This document shows, one piece after another, positions 36,879 to 45,974 of a DNA stretch of 64,000 bases. Source of the stretch: Clostridium gallinarum. Its GTDB lineage: Bacteria > Bacillota > Clostridia > Clostridiales > Clostridiaceae. The first letter of the stretch is position 1. Each line of letters begins with the position of its first letter. The notes under the pieces are model-generated. The model did not search any database. It was not told the DNA's origin and saw nothing but the letters and a program-made list of their open reading frames with translations. Location: contig NZ_JACSQZ010000005.1 in the NCBI RefSeq assembly GCF_014836325.1, positions 24,007 through 88,006 of the forward strand, written 5' to 3'. A program made the translations under genes and the position numbers.

Positions 36879-38429
36879 ATGAAATTAAAAAATAAAATTA
36901 CCTTAATGACATTAATAATTATAATATTAATAGTTTCTTTATTATCAGCTTTTTCGCTAAATACAGAAATACGTGAAATTAGAAAACGATTAGAAATAGA
37001 TTTAGTTAGAATGTCTATCATATTAGCTAGTAATCCAATAATTCAACATAATATAGGACAAGAAAAGGGGCATGAGATTATAAATGTTTATGCTGAGGTT
37101 ATGAGGCAAAAAACAGAAGTTGATTTTATAGTTGTTACTGATATGAATGCAATTAGATATTCTCACACTAATGCTGAGAAGCTAGGTAAACCATTTTCAA
37201 ATTCTAGTATTAATAGAGCTATAAATCATGGGGATACATATGTAGAAGAAAGTAAAGGGGTTAAGGGTGTTACTATAAAGGCATTTACTCCAGTTATTTC
37301 AGGAGGAAATCAGGTTGGAGTTGTATGTGTTGGTGTTAAAAAGGATTATATTGCAAAGGCATATAAAAATTTTATTATAAAAATGATTCCTTTTATACTA
37401 GTAGTAGTTGCGATAGGCTTTATTGCAGCTATAGTATTAGCAAGAAATATAAAAAAGCAAATATATGGCTTAGAGCCAGAAGAAATAGCTCAATTACTAA
37501 AGGAAAGAGAAGTAATTATAGATGGTATTACAGATGGGTTAATTGCAATAAGTAAATTGGGGAAAATAACTTTAGTAAATGAGAAGGCAAAAGAGCTATT
37601 AGGAATAGATGATTCTTGTATTAATAAAGATATAAGTAATTTACATCACAAAATATTGAATAAATTTAACGAAGTAATAGAAAGTAAAAGTCCAATAATA
37701 AATTTAGAACAAAAGCTAAATGATAAGGTAACTATTGTTAGCAATTACTCTTTACTTGAGAACAATGGTGCTATATTAGGTGCCATAATGACCTTTAAAA
37801 GGATGGATGATGTTTCAGTATTAATTGAAATGCTAGCAGGAGTAGAAAAATTAAATTGGGATCTAAGAGCTCAAAATCATGAATTTATGAATAAGCTACA
37901 AACAATATCTGGATTAATTCAATTAGATAGGTATAAGGAAGCTTTAGAGTATATACATATAACAACAATTAAAAGAAATGAAATAATAAAAACCTTAGAT
38001 AATATAAAGGTTGTTTCGATTGCAGCCTTATTATTAGCAAAGCTAGAAAAAGCAGAAGAGGCTAAAATTTCTATGAATATAGATAGTGAAAGTAATTTAA
38101 AAACTTTACCTAAAGGTATAAATGAAATAGAGTTAGGCTGTATAATAGGTAATTTATTGGAAAACTCTATAGAAGCATTAAAAGGTAAAAAGGATGGAGA
38201 AATAAAAATAAAAATAGATCAAGAAGATAAATTAAAGATAATAGTAAGCAATAATGGTGAAGAAATTAGTAAAGAAACTAGGGCAAAGATATTTCTTAGA
38301 GGTTATAGCACCAAAGGAGATAATAGAGGTTTAGGTTTATCCAATATATGTGAAATAATATACGGAGCTTCTGGGGAACTAAGCCTAAATTCTACTAGTG
38401 AAAAAACAGAATGGATAGTTGAAATATAG
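36879..38429 (+). CDS. CitA/DcuS-family sensor histidine kinase
   Basis: 516 aa. TM1 about 8-28, extracellular PASC/sCache domain about 35-165, TM2 about 168-190, cytoplasmic PAS about 205-310, SPOB-type phosphoacceptor helix with His334 (RAQNHEFMNKLQ), and HATPase (NLLENSIEA, GLGLSNI). This family senses citrate or C4-dicarboxylates outside the cell. The response regulator starts 16 nt after its stop, and a flavin reductase of fumarate type follows, supporting a dicarboxylate-like signal; the actual ligand is not shown. Confidence 0.93.
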   Translation: MKLKNKITLMTLIIIILIVSLLSAFSLNTEIREIRKRLEIDLVRMSIILASNPIIQHNIGQEKGHEIINVYAEVMRQKTEVDFIVVTDMNAIRYSHTNAEKLGKPFSNSSINRAINHGDTYVEESKGVKGVTIKAFTPVISGGNQVGVVCVGVKKDYIAKAYKNFIIKMIPFILVVVAIGFIAAIVLARNIKKQIYGLEPEEIAQLLKEREVIIDGITDGLIAISKLGKITLVNEKAKELLGIDDSCINKDISNLHHKILNKFNEVIESKSPIINLEQKLNDKVTIVSNYSLLENNGAILGAIMTFKRMDDVSVLIEMLAGVEKLNWDLRAQNHEFMNKLQTISGLIQLDRYKEALEYIHITTIKRNEIIKTLDNIKVVSIAALLLAKLEKAEEAKISMNIDSESNLKTLPKGINEIELGCIIGNLLENSIEALKGKKDGEIKIKIDQEDKLKIIVSNNGEEISKETRAKIFLRGYSTKGDNRGLGLSNICEIIYGASGELSLNSTSEKTEWIVEI

Positions 38430-38445
38430 AGGTGGGGTAAGAGAT

Positions 38446-39135
38446 ATGATGAAAATTATGATTATAGAAGATGATCCTATGGTAAGAATGATACTTGAAG
38501 CTTTTATTGGAAAGGTTGGTAATTTTAATATCGTTTCACAAGTTTCAGATATAGATGAGGCACAGGATTTTTTGGAAGATAATGAAGTAGATTTGATTCT
38601 TTTAGATGTCTTTTTACCATTGGGTTCTGGAATAGATTTGCTTAAATGGATAAGAGAAAAAGATATAGCAGTAGATGCTATCTTAATTACAGCTGAAAAT
38701 ACAAAAACATCAATAAAGGAAGCCTTTAGATTTGGGGCAATAGATTATATAGTCAAGCCTTTTGTATTTGAAAGATTTAAAGAATCCTTAGATAATTTCA
38801 TTTTTAGACATAAAGGATTAGTTGGACAAGATGATATAAATCAAGAAGTGATTGATAAATACATAAAAGGAATAAAGGCAGAAGAGAATACTAATATGCT
38901 CTGTGATGCATCCAATTTAGCTAAAGGATTAAATATAAATACATATAATACAGTTTATAATTTTATGACGGGACAAAATGATGAAGTTACTGCTGATTTT
39001 GTTGCAAATGAAGTTGGTTTAGCTAGAGTTACAGTTCGTAGATATTTAGATTATATGGTTAAAGAAGATAAAATTAGTTTAATTCAATCCTATGGTAAAA
39101 TCGGAAGACCTACTCATTTTTATAAAAGAAAATAA
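38446..39135 (+). CDS. CitB/DcuR-family response regulator
   Basis: 229 aa. Receiver domain with phosphoacceptor Asp54 (LILLDVFLP) and Lys near 104 (DYIVKPF); C-terminal HTH (about 165-225: VTADFVANEVGLARVTVRRYLDY) of the CitB group. I use ATG 38446, with GAGGTGGGG upstream, rather than an in-frame ATG at 38419 inside the kinase gene. It probably activates the flavoprotein genes downstream; AAAAGACCAAAA repeats at 39344-39382 are candidate sites. Confidence 0.92.
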   Translation: MMKIMIIEDDPMVRMILEAFIGKVGNFNIVSQVSDIDEAQDFLEDNEVDLILLDVFLPLGSGIDLLKWIREKDIAVDAILITAENTKTSIKEAFRFGAIDYIVKPFVFERFKESLDNFIFRHKGLVGQDDINQEVIDKYIKGIKAEENTNMLCDASNLAKGLNINTYNTVYNFMTGQNDEVTADFVANEVGLARVTVRRYLDYMVKEDKISLIQSYGKIGRPTHFYKRK

Positions 39136-39157
39136 AGCATAAAAAAATTGAAAGACT

Positions 39158-39200
39158 AAATTATTGTTAGATCATATAGAGGTTTAACAATAATTTTTTT
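39158..39200 (+). terminator. Terminator after the response regulator gene
   Basis: AAATTATTGTTA / TAACAATAATTT 12-bp stem then a T run. Confidence 0.85.
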
Positions 39201-39271
39201 GTTTTTTTTGCGATTATAAAAATATTACCCTGTGAATAATATTTTTATAATTATCTTTCTTCAGTTTGCAG

Positions 39272-39340
39272 AGAGATAAACATTGTATGACGGTGACTTG
39301 GAGCGTATGCGACGGAACAAGAAATATAATGTTTATCTCT
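39272..39340 (+). repeat. Dispersed hairpin element, copy 1
   Basis: Perfect 13-bp arms AGAGATAAACATT / AATGTTTATCTCT enclosing a loop with GGTGACTTGGAGC and GCGACGGAACAAG, followed by TTTTT. A nearly identical copy at 53167-53235 also shares the preceding TTCAGTTTGCA. Related loops occur at 42841 and 55993. A terminator already precedes it, so it is not simply the terminator of the upstream gene. Confidence 0.85.
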
Positions 39341-39343
39341 TTT

Positions 39344-39382
39344 TACCAAAAAGACCAAAAAGATATAAAAGACCAAAAGATT
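39344..39382 (+). promoter_or_regulatory. AAAAGACCAAAA direct repeats upstream of the flavoprotein gene
   Basis: The stretch contains CCAAAAAGACCAAAAAGA and then AAAAGACCAAAAGA about 20 bp later, roughly 80-115 bp before the ATG at 39460. A candidate binding site for the adjacent response regulator, by position only. Confidence 0.4.
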
Positions 39383-39459
39383 GATTTATTTTTAACAATC
39401 TAATATTATGGATTTGTTATTAGAAACTAATTAAAATTAAGATTAATTCGGGGGAAAAA

Positions 39460-40878
39460 ATGAAGAAGAGAAGTATTGCATTAACTTTAGCTACAATAAT
39501 AGTTTCATCATTTACACTTGTATCTTGTGGAACTAAGAAAGAAGCAACAGATATTGTTATCATAGGAGCTGGTGGAGCAGGTCTTGCAGCAGCAGTTCAA
39601 GCAAAGCAGGCAGGTGCTGAAAACATTATCGTTTTAGAAAAGATGCCAATGACTGGTGGAAATACTAATAAGGCTACTGGGGGAATGAATGCCGCAGAAT
39701 CTACACCACAAAAAAATGCTGGTATAGAGGATAGTATTGAAACTATGATAGCTGATACTATGAAGGGTGGAAAGAACTTAAATGATCCTGAGCTAGTAGA
39801 AGTATTAGCTAATGAAGCAAAAGACGGAATAGATTGGTTAATTGATTTAGGAGCAGACTTAAATGAAGTTGCTAGAGCTGGTGGAGCTACAAATGATAGA
39901 ATCCATAGACCAGTAGGTGGAGCAGCAGTTGGTCCAACAATTGTAAAGACTTTAGATTCAACAGCTAAGGAATTAGGCGTTGATATAAGAACTTGGAACG
40001 AAGTTACTGAAATATTAACTGATAAAGAAGGTAAGGTTTCAGGAGTTAAGGTTAAAGATAAAGAAGATAAAGAATATGTAATAAATTCTAAAGCTGTAGT
40101 TGTTGCAGCAGGTGGATTTGGTGCAAATAAAGAAATGATAGCTAAATATAGAGAAGAAATTAAAGATTTTGCTACAACTAATCATCCAGGAGCAACTGGT
40201 GATGGTATTATAATGGCTGAAAAGCTTGGAGCAGCATTAACTGATATAGAACAAATTCAAATTCATCCAACGGGTGTTCCAGAATTAGGTCTTTTAATCA
40301 CAGAAGGGGTTAGAGGCGATGGTGCTATATTAGTTAATAAAAGTGGTAAGAGATTTTATAATGAGTTAGAAACTAGAGATAATGTAGCAGCAGCTATCTT
40401 AAAAGAAGAGGATGGAGAAGCATTTTTAATATTTGAAGATAACGTTAGAGAAGGCTTACATGCTATTGAAGAATATGTAAATGCAGGTGTTGTTGTTGAA
40501 GCTGAATCAGTTGAAGCTTTAGCTGAAAAAATTGGTGTTGATGGAGCTACATTAAAGACAACAATTGATGAATACAATACAGCTATAGATAATCAATTAG
40601 ATCCTCTTGGAAGAACAAGCTTAGTAAAGAAGTTAAATAAAGGAAATTTCTATGCTATAAAAATATCTCCAATTATTCACCATACAATGGGTGGGTTAAA
40701 AATAAACACTAACACTGAAGTTATTGATACTAATGGAAATGTAATACCAGGATTATTTGCAGCTGGTGAAGTTACAGGTGGAGTACATGGTGCAAACAGA
40801 CTTGGTGGAAATGCAGTTGCAGATATTATAGTGTTTGGAAGAAGAGCTGGTACAATGGCAGCTGAATTTGTAAAGTAA
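39460..40878 (+). CDS. FAD-dependent fumarate-reductase-type lipoprotein (extracellular)
   Basis: 472 aa. Signal peptide with lipobox LVSC (Cys23), so the protein is exported and membrane-anchored. FAD dinucleotide motif GAGGAGLAAAVQAKQAG (about 36-52), fumarate-reductase family blocks MTGGNTNKATGGMNAAES, IQIHPTGVP, ITEGVRGDGA and GANRLGGNA. It lacks the FMN_bind and heme domains of flavocytochromes; the next gene encodes the FMN domain separately. Likely a terminal reductase for fumarate or a related acrylate-type acceptor. Substrate not determined. Two-component system upstream. Confidence 0.88.
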   Translation: MKKRSIALTLATIIVSSFTLVSCGTKKEATDIVIIGAGGAGLAAAVQAKQAGAENIIVLEKMPMTGGNTNKATGGMNAAESTPQKNAGIEDSIETMIADTMKGGKNLNDPELVEVLANEAKDGIDWLIDLGADLNEVARAGGATNDRIHRPVGGAAVGPTIVKTLDSTAKELGVDIRTWNEVTEILTDKEGKVSGVKVKDKEDKEYVINSKAVVVAAGGFGANKEMIAKYREEIKDFATTNHPGATGDGIIMAEKLGAALTDIEQIQIHPTGVPELGLLITEGVRGDGAILVNKSGKRFYNELETRDNVAAAILKEEDGEAFLIFEDNVREGLHAIEEYVNAGVVVEAESVEALAEKIGVDGATLKTTIDEYNTAIDNQLDPLGRTSLVKKLNKGNFYAIKISPIIHHTMGGLKINTNTEVIDTNGNVIPGLFAAGEVTGGVHGANRLGGNAVADIIVFGRRAGTMAAEFVK

Positions 40879-41015
40879 GCTACAATTGAATGTTATAACT
40901 AAGATTTAGTATTAATAAGTAAAAAGTATGTATATGAAATAATAAAAAATACTGATAGTTATAGTAAAAAGTTTCAGTAAGTATATAAAATTAAGGAATA
41001 TAGGGGGAAATAAAA

Positions 41016-41360
41016 ATGAAAAAGTTAGCAGTACTGTTAGCAACAGTTACTTTAGGAACAACATTATTAGTAGGATGTGGAGGCTCTAAAGCTTCATATA
41101 AAGATGGTACATACACTGGAGTAAGTGCTGGATTAAAAGGTGATATAACTGTAGAAGTTACTATAGAAGGCGGAGAAATAAAAGACGTAGTTATACCAGA
41201 AAATAATGAAACAGAAACTATATTTGCTTCAATAAGAGAATATTTAGTTCCTGATATAATTAAGGCTAACTCAGCTGATGTTGAAACAGTTTCAGGAGCA
41301 ACAACTTCAAGTAAAGGTGTTTTAGAAGCTGTAGAAAAAGCTTTAGAGCAAGCTAAATAA
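41016..41360 (+). CDS. FMN-binding-domain lipoprotein
   Basis: 114 aa. Lipobox LVGC (Cys21) and a single FMN_bind domain with the flavinylation motif VSGATTSS (predicted FMN on Thr96), the type attached by ApbE. It likely passes electrons to the FAD lipoprotein encoded 137 bp upstream, making a two-protein version of extracellular flavin reductases. GGGGG ribosome site. No apbE is in the window. A strong terminator follows. Confidence 0.92.
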   Translation: MKKLAVLLATVTLGTTLLVGCGGSKASYKDGTYTGVSAGLKGDITVEVTIEGGEIKDVVIPENNETETIFASIREYLVPDIIKANSADVETVSGATTSSKGVLEAVEKALEQAK

Positions 41361-41404
41361 TCCCCTTTATTGGATATTTAAAGTCCAGTAAATTTTCAAT
41401 TACA

Positions 41405-41431
41405 AAAAGCGCCTAATATCTAGGCGCTTTT
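41405..41431 (+). terminator. Terminator of the flavin reductase genes
   Basis: AAAAGCGCCTA / TAGGCGCTTTT perfect 11-bp stem with a short ATATC loop. Confidence 0.92.
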
Positions 41432-41577
41432 AATTTAGGCAAAAAAGGTATTATATTAAAATTAAAAATATAAATTTTTGTGAGATTAATAGATAGAAAT
41501 GTAGAATTATATTTTACATTTCTTTTTTTGTTAGAAAATTAAAGCTATAGTAAATAATCATTTATTTGGGGTGAAAA

Positions 41578-41691
41578 ATTATAGAAGAAGATTTATCAGT
41601 ATTAGATTTAAATGTTTCTGATAACAATATTGAAAGAGTGTTTAAGAAACTAGAATTAGAAAATGAATTTAAAAGTCTACTAGAAATATAA
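41578..41691 (+). pseudogene. Short open frame, possible gene remnant
   Basis: A 37-codon frame reading IEEDLSVLDLNVSDN...FKKLELENEFKSLLEI. It has no ATG/GTG/TTG start, only ATT behind GGGGTG. The ending resembles the tail of PolA-type 5'-3' exonuclease domains, but the match is short. It is the only coding-like stretch in the 41432-41776 gap. Confidence 0.25.
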
Positions 41692-41776
41692 TATTTTTCA
41701 TAAATATGCAATATATAGATAAAAATAGATAATATAATAGTATAATTATTTTAAATATAATAAAGGGGAGAAATTT

Positions 41777-41962
41777 ATGAATGATAATAAAAACAGGTTG
41801 TTAGCTTTATCATGTTTTTTAGGTGGAGTTGTTGTAGGATTTTTAATTGCACCAATTAAAAAGGGAATGTATTTTGGAAATAATTGTGGAAATAATCTTT
41901 CAAAGATGGATGATTTAAAGAATTTTGAAGAGGACTTAGAGAAGTATCCAATAAACGATTAA
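41777..41962 (+). CDS. Small single-pass membrane protein
   Basis: 61 aa with AAGGGGAG before the ATG. One hydrophobic segment about 8-27 (LLALSCFLGGVVVGFLIAPI) followed by a positively charged and then acidic tail. The layout resembles short YtxH-like proteins, but I do not assign a family. Confidence 0.6.
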   Translation: MNDNKNRLLALSCFLGGVVVGFLIAPIKKGMYFGNNCGNNLSKMDDLKNFEEDLEKYPIND

Positions 41963-42009
41963 AATAGATATAAAATTTATTTTAAAATAAACAAAGGGGG
42001 AGAAAAAAA

Positions 42010-42510
42010 TTGAAGAGGGTAATAATTATAGGTTGTGGAGGAAGTGGAAAGTCTACATTAGCGAGAGAATTAGCTAAGAAAGTGAATTTACCAGTAGTAC
42101 ATTTAGATAAATTATTTTGGAAGGAGAGTTGGGTAAATATATCCGTAGAAGAATTCGATAATTTACTTAATAAAGAATTAAAAAAAGAAAAGTGGATAAT
42201 AGACGGAAACTATCAAAGAACATTAAAAGAAAGATTAAAATACTGTGATACAGTAATATATCTAGATTATCCAAGAAGGACATGCTTATACGGAGTGATA
42301 AAAAGAGTTTTAAGCAATTACGGAAGAGTAAGATTAGATATGGCAGATGGCTGTCTTTAAAGATTCGATTTAGAGTTTATGAAATGGATATGGAACTTTA
42401 ATAAGACACATAGAGATAATTTTTATAAGATACTAAAAGAAGAAAAAGATAAAGAAATACATATATTTAGAAAGAGAAAAGAATGTAATGAATTTATAAA
42501 AAGCTTATAA
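42010..42510 (+). pseudogene. P-loop kinase-like gene (topology-modulation/FlaR-type) broken by one stop codon
   Basis: TTG start behind GGGGGAG. 116 residues encode a P-loop kinase-like N-terminus (GCGGSGKSTLA Walker A, WIIDGNYQRTL), then TAA at 42358-42360. The same frame stays open for another 49 codons (RFDLEFMKWIWNFNKTHR...) to TAA at 42510, giving the usual ~166 aa. The family commonly reads ...GCPERFD here, so the stop is probably a GAA-to-TAA change. Either a pseudogene, a truncated protein, or a sequencing error. Confidence 0.8.
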
Positions 42511-42542
42511 GTAGTTAATATTTTTAGAAAGAGGATTTTTAT

Positions 42543-42668
42543 ATGATAGATGGTTTTACATTTATATTAATACTAGGAGCACTAGCTGTTTTATATTACT
42601 TAATAAAATCAGCAGTAGAACAAGGAGTTTTAAATGCATTAAGAAAATACGATAAAGAAAAAAAGTAA
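42543..42668 (+). CDS. Very small membrane protein
   Basis: 41 aa with AGAAAGAGG before the ATG. One membrane segment about 4-24 (GFTFILILGALAVLYYLIKSA) and a charged tail ending KKYDKEKK-like (ALRKYDKEKK). It resembles short uncharacterised clostridial proteins (DUF6019-like). 32 nt after the broken P-loop gene. Confidence 0.6.
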   Translation: MIDGFTFILILGALAVLYYLIKSAVEQGVLNALRKYDKEKK

Positions 42669-42774
42669 ATTATAAGAAAAAAAACTTGAAAGATATTAAT
42701 GCGTAGAGCGACTTGGAGCAAATCGAAGCAGATAATATATTATAATAGGAATTATACAGCAGTTTGTATTTAGA

Positions 42775-42801
42775 AAACTCGGCTTTATGCTGAGTTTTTT
42801 C
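42775..42801 (+). terminator. Terminator after the small membrane protein gene
   Basis: AAACTCGGC / GCTGAGTTT stem with TTTAT loop and a following T run, 107 bp after the stop. Just before it, at about 42709-42730, is CGACTTGGAGCAAATCG, a degenerate relative of the dispersed hairpin loop. Confidence 0.85.
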
Positions 42802-42840
42802 ATTAAGTTTGGATTTTACGACATATAAATTGTACAATAA

Positions 42841-42915
42841 AAACCTAGATATAGTTTATACGTATGTCGACTTGGAGCTTGCGACGGAGACACTAGTATA
42901 ACTATATCTAGGTTT
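42841..42915. repeat. Dispersed hairpin element, copy with unrelated arms
   Basis: Perfect 16-bp arms AAACCTAGATATAGTT / AACTATATCTAGGTTT. The loop contains TCGACTTGGAGCTTGCGACGG, matching the loop of the 39272 and 53167 elements although the arms are different. It lies 9 bp past the end of the minus-strand pyroglutamate operon, where it can act as terminator (TTTTTATT follows on the minus strand). Confidence 0.85.
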
Positions 42916-42924
42916 GTTAACAGT

Positions 42925-43362
42925 TTATTTAGAGCTTAGCATGTAGTTTTTCCAATCACCATTTTCTATATAAATAGCTTCATCTTGGAACTTTTCATCT
43001 ATATCCTTATTATAAAAATAAGAATAACATTCTTCATAGCTTTCATCATCAGTTAATTTAACTTTTACAAGTTTTCTTGTGTATTCATTATTAGGGTTTC
43101 CTTCGCCTAAGAAACCTTCCATTTTGTCCATTGCTTTAAGTGTTGAATCATAATTAGAATCTTCTATTTCAACAACTTCACCTATTATGGTATTATTTCC
43201 AGGCAATACTGCTGGATAACCTTTATAAGGCATGTGGTATAATTCAAATCCATTTATTTCAGCAGTTTTTATTGATTTAACTTTGCCTTTTAAATAAAGA
43301 TCATAGTTAAAAAAGCCTTCTCTTAAACTACCATAAACAAAAAGATTTATATTTTTACTCAT
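42925..43362 (-). CDS. Gamma-glutamylcyclotransferase-like protein
   Basis: 145 aa of the GGCT/AIG2 fold: N-terminal FVYGSLREGFFNYDLYL is the substrate loop, followed by GFELYHMPYKGYPAVLPG, GEVVEI and the catalytic-type acid in DKMEGFLG. This family releases 5-oxoproline from gamma-glutamyl substrates. The start overlaps the pcp stop by one base (TAATG), and it is the last gene of a minus-strand operon centred on pyroglutamate. Confidence 0.88.
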   Translation of the reverse strand: MSKNINLFVYGSLREGFFNYDLYLKGKVKSIKTAEINGFELYHMPYKGYPAVLPGNNTIIGEVVEIEDSNYDSTLKAMDKMEGFLGEGNPNNEYTRKLVKVKLTDDESYEECYSYFYNKDIDEKFQDEAIYIENGDWKNYMLSSK

Positions 43363-44003
43363 TAGCAGATAGTTCCACCTACAGTTTTTATATCTGATGA
43401 ATTTTCTATTACTGCTTTTATGCTAAGTTCTAGACCTTTTGCTATATCATCAATAGACATAGATGGTGTATTAGGTTTTGTAGTTACTTGAGATGGGATG
43501 TATGGTACATGTATAAATCCACCTCTTATATTAGGATATTTTTTATCTATTAAGTATAAGATTCCGTACATAACATGGTTACATACAAATGTTCCAGCTG
43601 TGTTTGAAACAGAAGCAGGAATTCCATTATCATTCATTTCTTTAACCATTGCCTTTATTGGTAGATTAGAGAAATAAGCATTTTCACCATCTTCATAGAT
43701 AGAAATATCTATAGGTTGGTTACCTTCATTATCCTTAATTCTTGCATCATCTATATTTATAGCAACTCTTTCAGGAGTAACGCCAAATCTTCCGCCAGCT
43801 TGGCCTACAGATATTACTACATCTGGATTATGCTTTTGTATATTTTCTTCAATTTTTTCTAAAGATTTTCTAAATACAGTTGGTATTTCTATCTTTATTA
43901 TTTCTTGTCCTAAAATTGTATCAGGTAATTTTTTTACAGCTTCTAAAGCTGGATTTATACTTTCTCCACCAAATGGATCAAAACCAGTTATTAATATTTT
44001 CAT
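43362..44003 (-). CDS. pcp: Pyrrolidone-carboxylate (pyroglutamyl) peptidase
   Basis: 213 aa. Removes N-terminal pyroglutamate from peptides. Peptidase C15 motifs: [13 protein letters not shown] at the start, catalytic Glu in [11 protein letters not shown] region, Cys in [15 protein letters not shown], His in [18 protein letters not shown] before the ATG at 44003. 19 nt after DUF979; products (5-oxoproline) fit the operon theme. Confidence 0.96.
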   Translation of the reverse strand: MKILITGFDPFGGESINPALEAVKKLPDTILGQEIIKIEIPTVFRKSLEKIEENIQKHNPDVVISVGQAGGRFGVTPERVAINIDDARIKDNEGNQPIDISIYEDGENAYFSNLPIKAMVKEMNDNGIPASVSNTAGTFVCNHVMYGILYLIDKKYPNIRGGFIHVPYIPSQVTTKPNTPSMSIDDIAKGLELSIKAVIENSSDIKTVGGTIC

Positions 44004-44022
44004 ATATAAGCCTCCTTTAAAA

Positions 44023-44952
44023 TTAGAATGCTAAGAAGTACATAAGTGGAATATGTAATGCAAGTAAAATAAGTGCAAATACAGCTTGGACTTTTATTAC
44101 AGCATTTTTATCCTTAGTTTCCAATAATGCCACTGGTAAAATGTTGAAGTTGGCAGCCATTGGAGTTAATAAGGTTCCGCAGAATCCTGCTGTCATAGCT
44201 AGTGCAGATGCAACTATTGGATCTCCACCTTGTGCAAAAACAAAAGGAACTCCAATACCAACAGTAATAACTGAAAATGCAGCAAAAGCATTACCCATAA
44301 TAGCAGTAAATATAGCCATTCCTAAGCAATAAGCAGTTACACCTATTAATACATTTCCTTCAGGAATAACACTTGAAATTAAATTAGATATAATATCACC
44401 AACACCAGCAGCAGTAAATAATGCACCTAATGCAGCTAATAATTGAGGTAATATTGCAGTTGCTCCAACAGATTGGAACATTCTATTACTATCTTCTATA
44501 AACTCACTAGGTTTAGCTTTAGTTATTAAGAATGTAGCTATTAAAGCAATTATAGAAGAAATACCTATAGCAGCTACTCCAGAAATAGGTGTAAATTGAG
44601 CAATAAGTAATGCTACTAAAGCAATAATTAATGATGGAAGAAATATTTTTAGTCCAATTTTATCTGCTTTCAAACTAGCAAAAGTTTCATCTAATTGCTT
44701 AATAGTTCCTAGATTAATTTGATTAAATGCAGCTAAAAGACCAATTACAACTATTAAGAAACCAGAAATAACAGATGGAATAGCTTCCCCTAGTATAAAT
44801 ATAACTCCAAGAATACCCCAAAATAGAGCAGTACCATATTTAGTTTTATGATTTTTATCTTTTAAAGTAAACATCATAGTAAGAATAAAGAATAATCCAA
44901 CCATAATGTAGAATATTTGTAATAGTATATTTGAGATTACTTTAATGTCCAT
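44023..44952 (-). CDS. DUF979 membrane protein (probable transporter subunit)
   Basis: 309 aa, about 9-10 membrane segments (for example [49 protein letters not shown] end). DUF979 and DUF969 genes regularly occur as a pair near pcp in Firmicutes, suggesting uptake of pyroglutamate or pyroglutamyl peptides; the substrate is inferred from neighbours. 11 nt after DUF969. Confidence 0.88.
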   Translation of the reverse strand: MDIKVISNILLQIFYIMVGLFFILTMMFTLKDKNHKTKYGTALFWGILGVIFILGEAIPSVISGFLIVVIGLLAAFNQINLGTIKQLDETFASLKADKIGLKIFLPSLIIALVALLIAQFTPISGVAAIGISSIIALIATFLITKAKPSEFIEDSNRMFQSVGATAILPQLLAALGALFTAAGVGDIISNLISSVIPEGNVLIGVTAYCLGMAIFTAIMGNAFAAFSVITVGIGVPFVFAQGGDPIVASALAMTAGFCGTLLTPMAANFNILPVALLETKDKNAVIKVQAVFALILLALHIPLMYFLAF

Positions 44953-44963
44953 ACTTTATTCTC

Positions 44964-45626
44964 CTATTTTTTATATTTTCTAGAAAGTTTCTTATCTAAT
45001 AAATAATTTTGGATAAATCCTAAAGCAAATGCTATCAATGCTACAGGAATAGAAGCCTTAGCTATTTGCAATGTATCAACATTGTATCCAAGAGTTTCTA
45101 AAGTTCCAGCTATAAGTAGAACTCCAGAGTTTGCTAAAAATACATTTTGTCCAAAAAAGTTACCATAATTATCAGCTGCTGCTGATGTAGCTTTAATTAA
45201 ATCTTCATCTTCTTCATCAATTTTGTCATAATTTAAAGTTGCAGCTCCTTGGGCCATTGGATTAATAAGAGGTCTTACAAATTGAGGATGACCACTTAAT
45301 CTAATTCCCATAGATGCAGATACTTGTCTAATAAATAGATAACCAGATATTAATTTACCTGTAGATAAACCTTTTACTTTCTTTATTAACATAATGGCTT
45401 TTTCTTTAAAACCGTATCTTTCACATAAACCTATTACCGGTAAAGTTAGAAGAAATAAGCTCATTTCTCTTTTCTGTACAAATGTTTCTCCTAAAGTTTT
45501 TAATATTTCAGAAATGCTCATATCAGCTATTAAGCCAGTTACAATACCAGAAACAATTACAACTGCTATTGTATTAAATTTTAATGCAAATCCTACTATG
45601 ATTATTAGTATTCCTATTAATGCCAT
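44964..45626 (-). CDS. DUF969 membrane protein (probable transporter subunit)
   Basis: 220 aa with about 5 membrane segments (MALIGILIIIVGFAL at the N-terminus, VVIVSGIVTGLIADM). I start at ATG 45626 behind AAAGGA; an in-frame ATG 18 codons upstream has no ribosome site. First gene of the DUF969-DUF979-pcp-cyclotransferase operon. Confidence 0.88.
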   Translation of the reverse strand: MALIGILIIIVGFALKFNTIAVVIVSGIVTGLIADMSISEILKTLGETFVQKREMSLFLLTLPVIGLCERYGFKEKAIMLIKKVKGLSTGKLISGYLFIRQVSASMGIRLSGHPQFVRPLINPMAQGAATLNYDKIDEEDEDLIKATSAAADNYGNFFGQNVFLANSGVLLIAGTLETLGYNVDTLQIAKASIPVALIAFALGFIQNYLLDKKLSRKYKK

Positions 45627-45889
45627 ACTTATCAAATCCTTTCGAATTTTGTTTTTTTGAATATATTTATAATTATACATTCTATTTTTTGAAAAATCTA
45701 TAGAAATTTTTGATAATTAATAAGTAAAAACATCGTATTTATGAAAAATATGAAATTATTAGTCGAAAAAAGTTGCATTTTGATATGAATATTGGAATAA
45801 TTATTCAAAAATTTTATTATAAAGCTAATTTCAAAATTATAATAAAAAGAAGAAGTTCATTTTTTAATTTAAAGTATATTATAAGTAAT

Positions 45890-45942
45890 AAAAGAGACCA
45901 TAAAAAATTATTATCTTAATAGTAATTTTTATGGTCTCTTTT
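45890..45942. terminator. Hairpin between the DUF969 promoter region and the diguanylate cyclase
   Basis: AAAAGAGACCATAAAAA / TTTTTATGGTCTCTTTT long stem with T-runs in both directions. It ends the minus-strand diguanylate cyclase transcript poorly placed downstream (45975 is that gene's stop), consistent with a minus-strand terminator 33 bp after it. Confidence 0.85.
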
Positions 45943-45974
45943 ATATTTAAAGTAAATTTATTGATTAAAATTAT

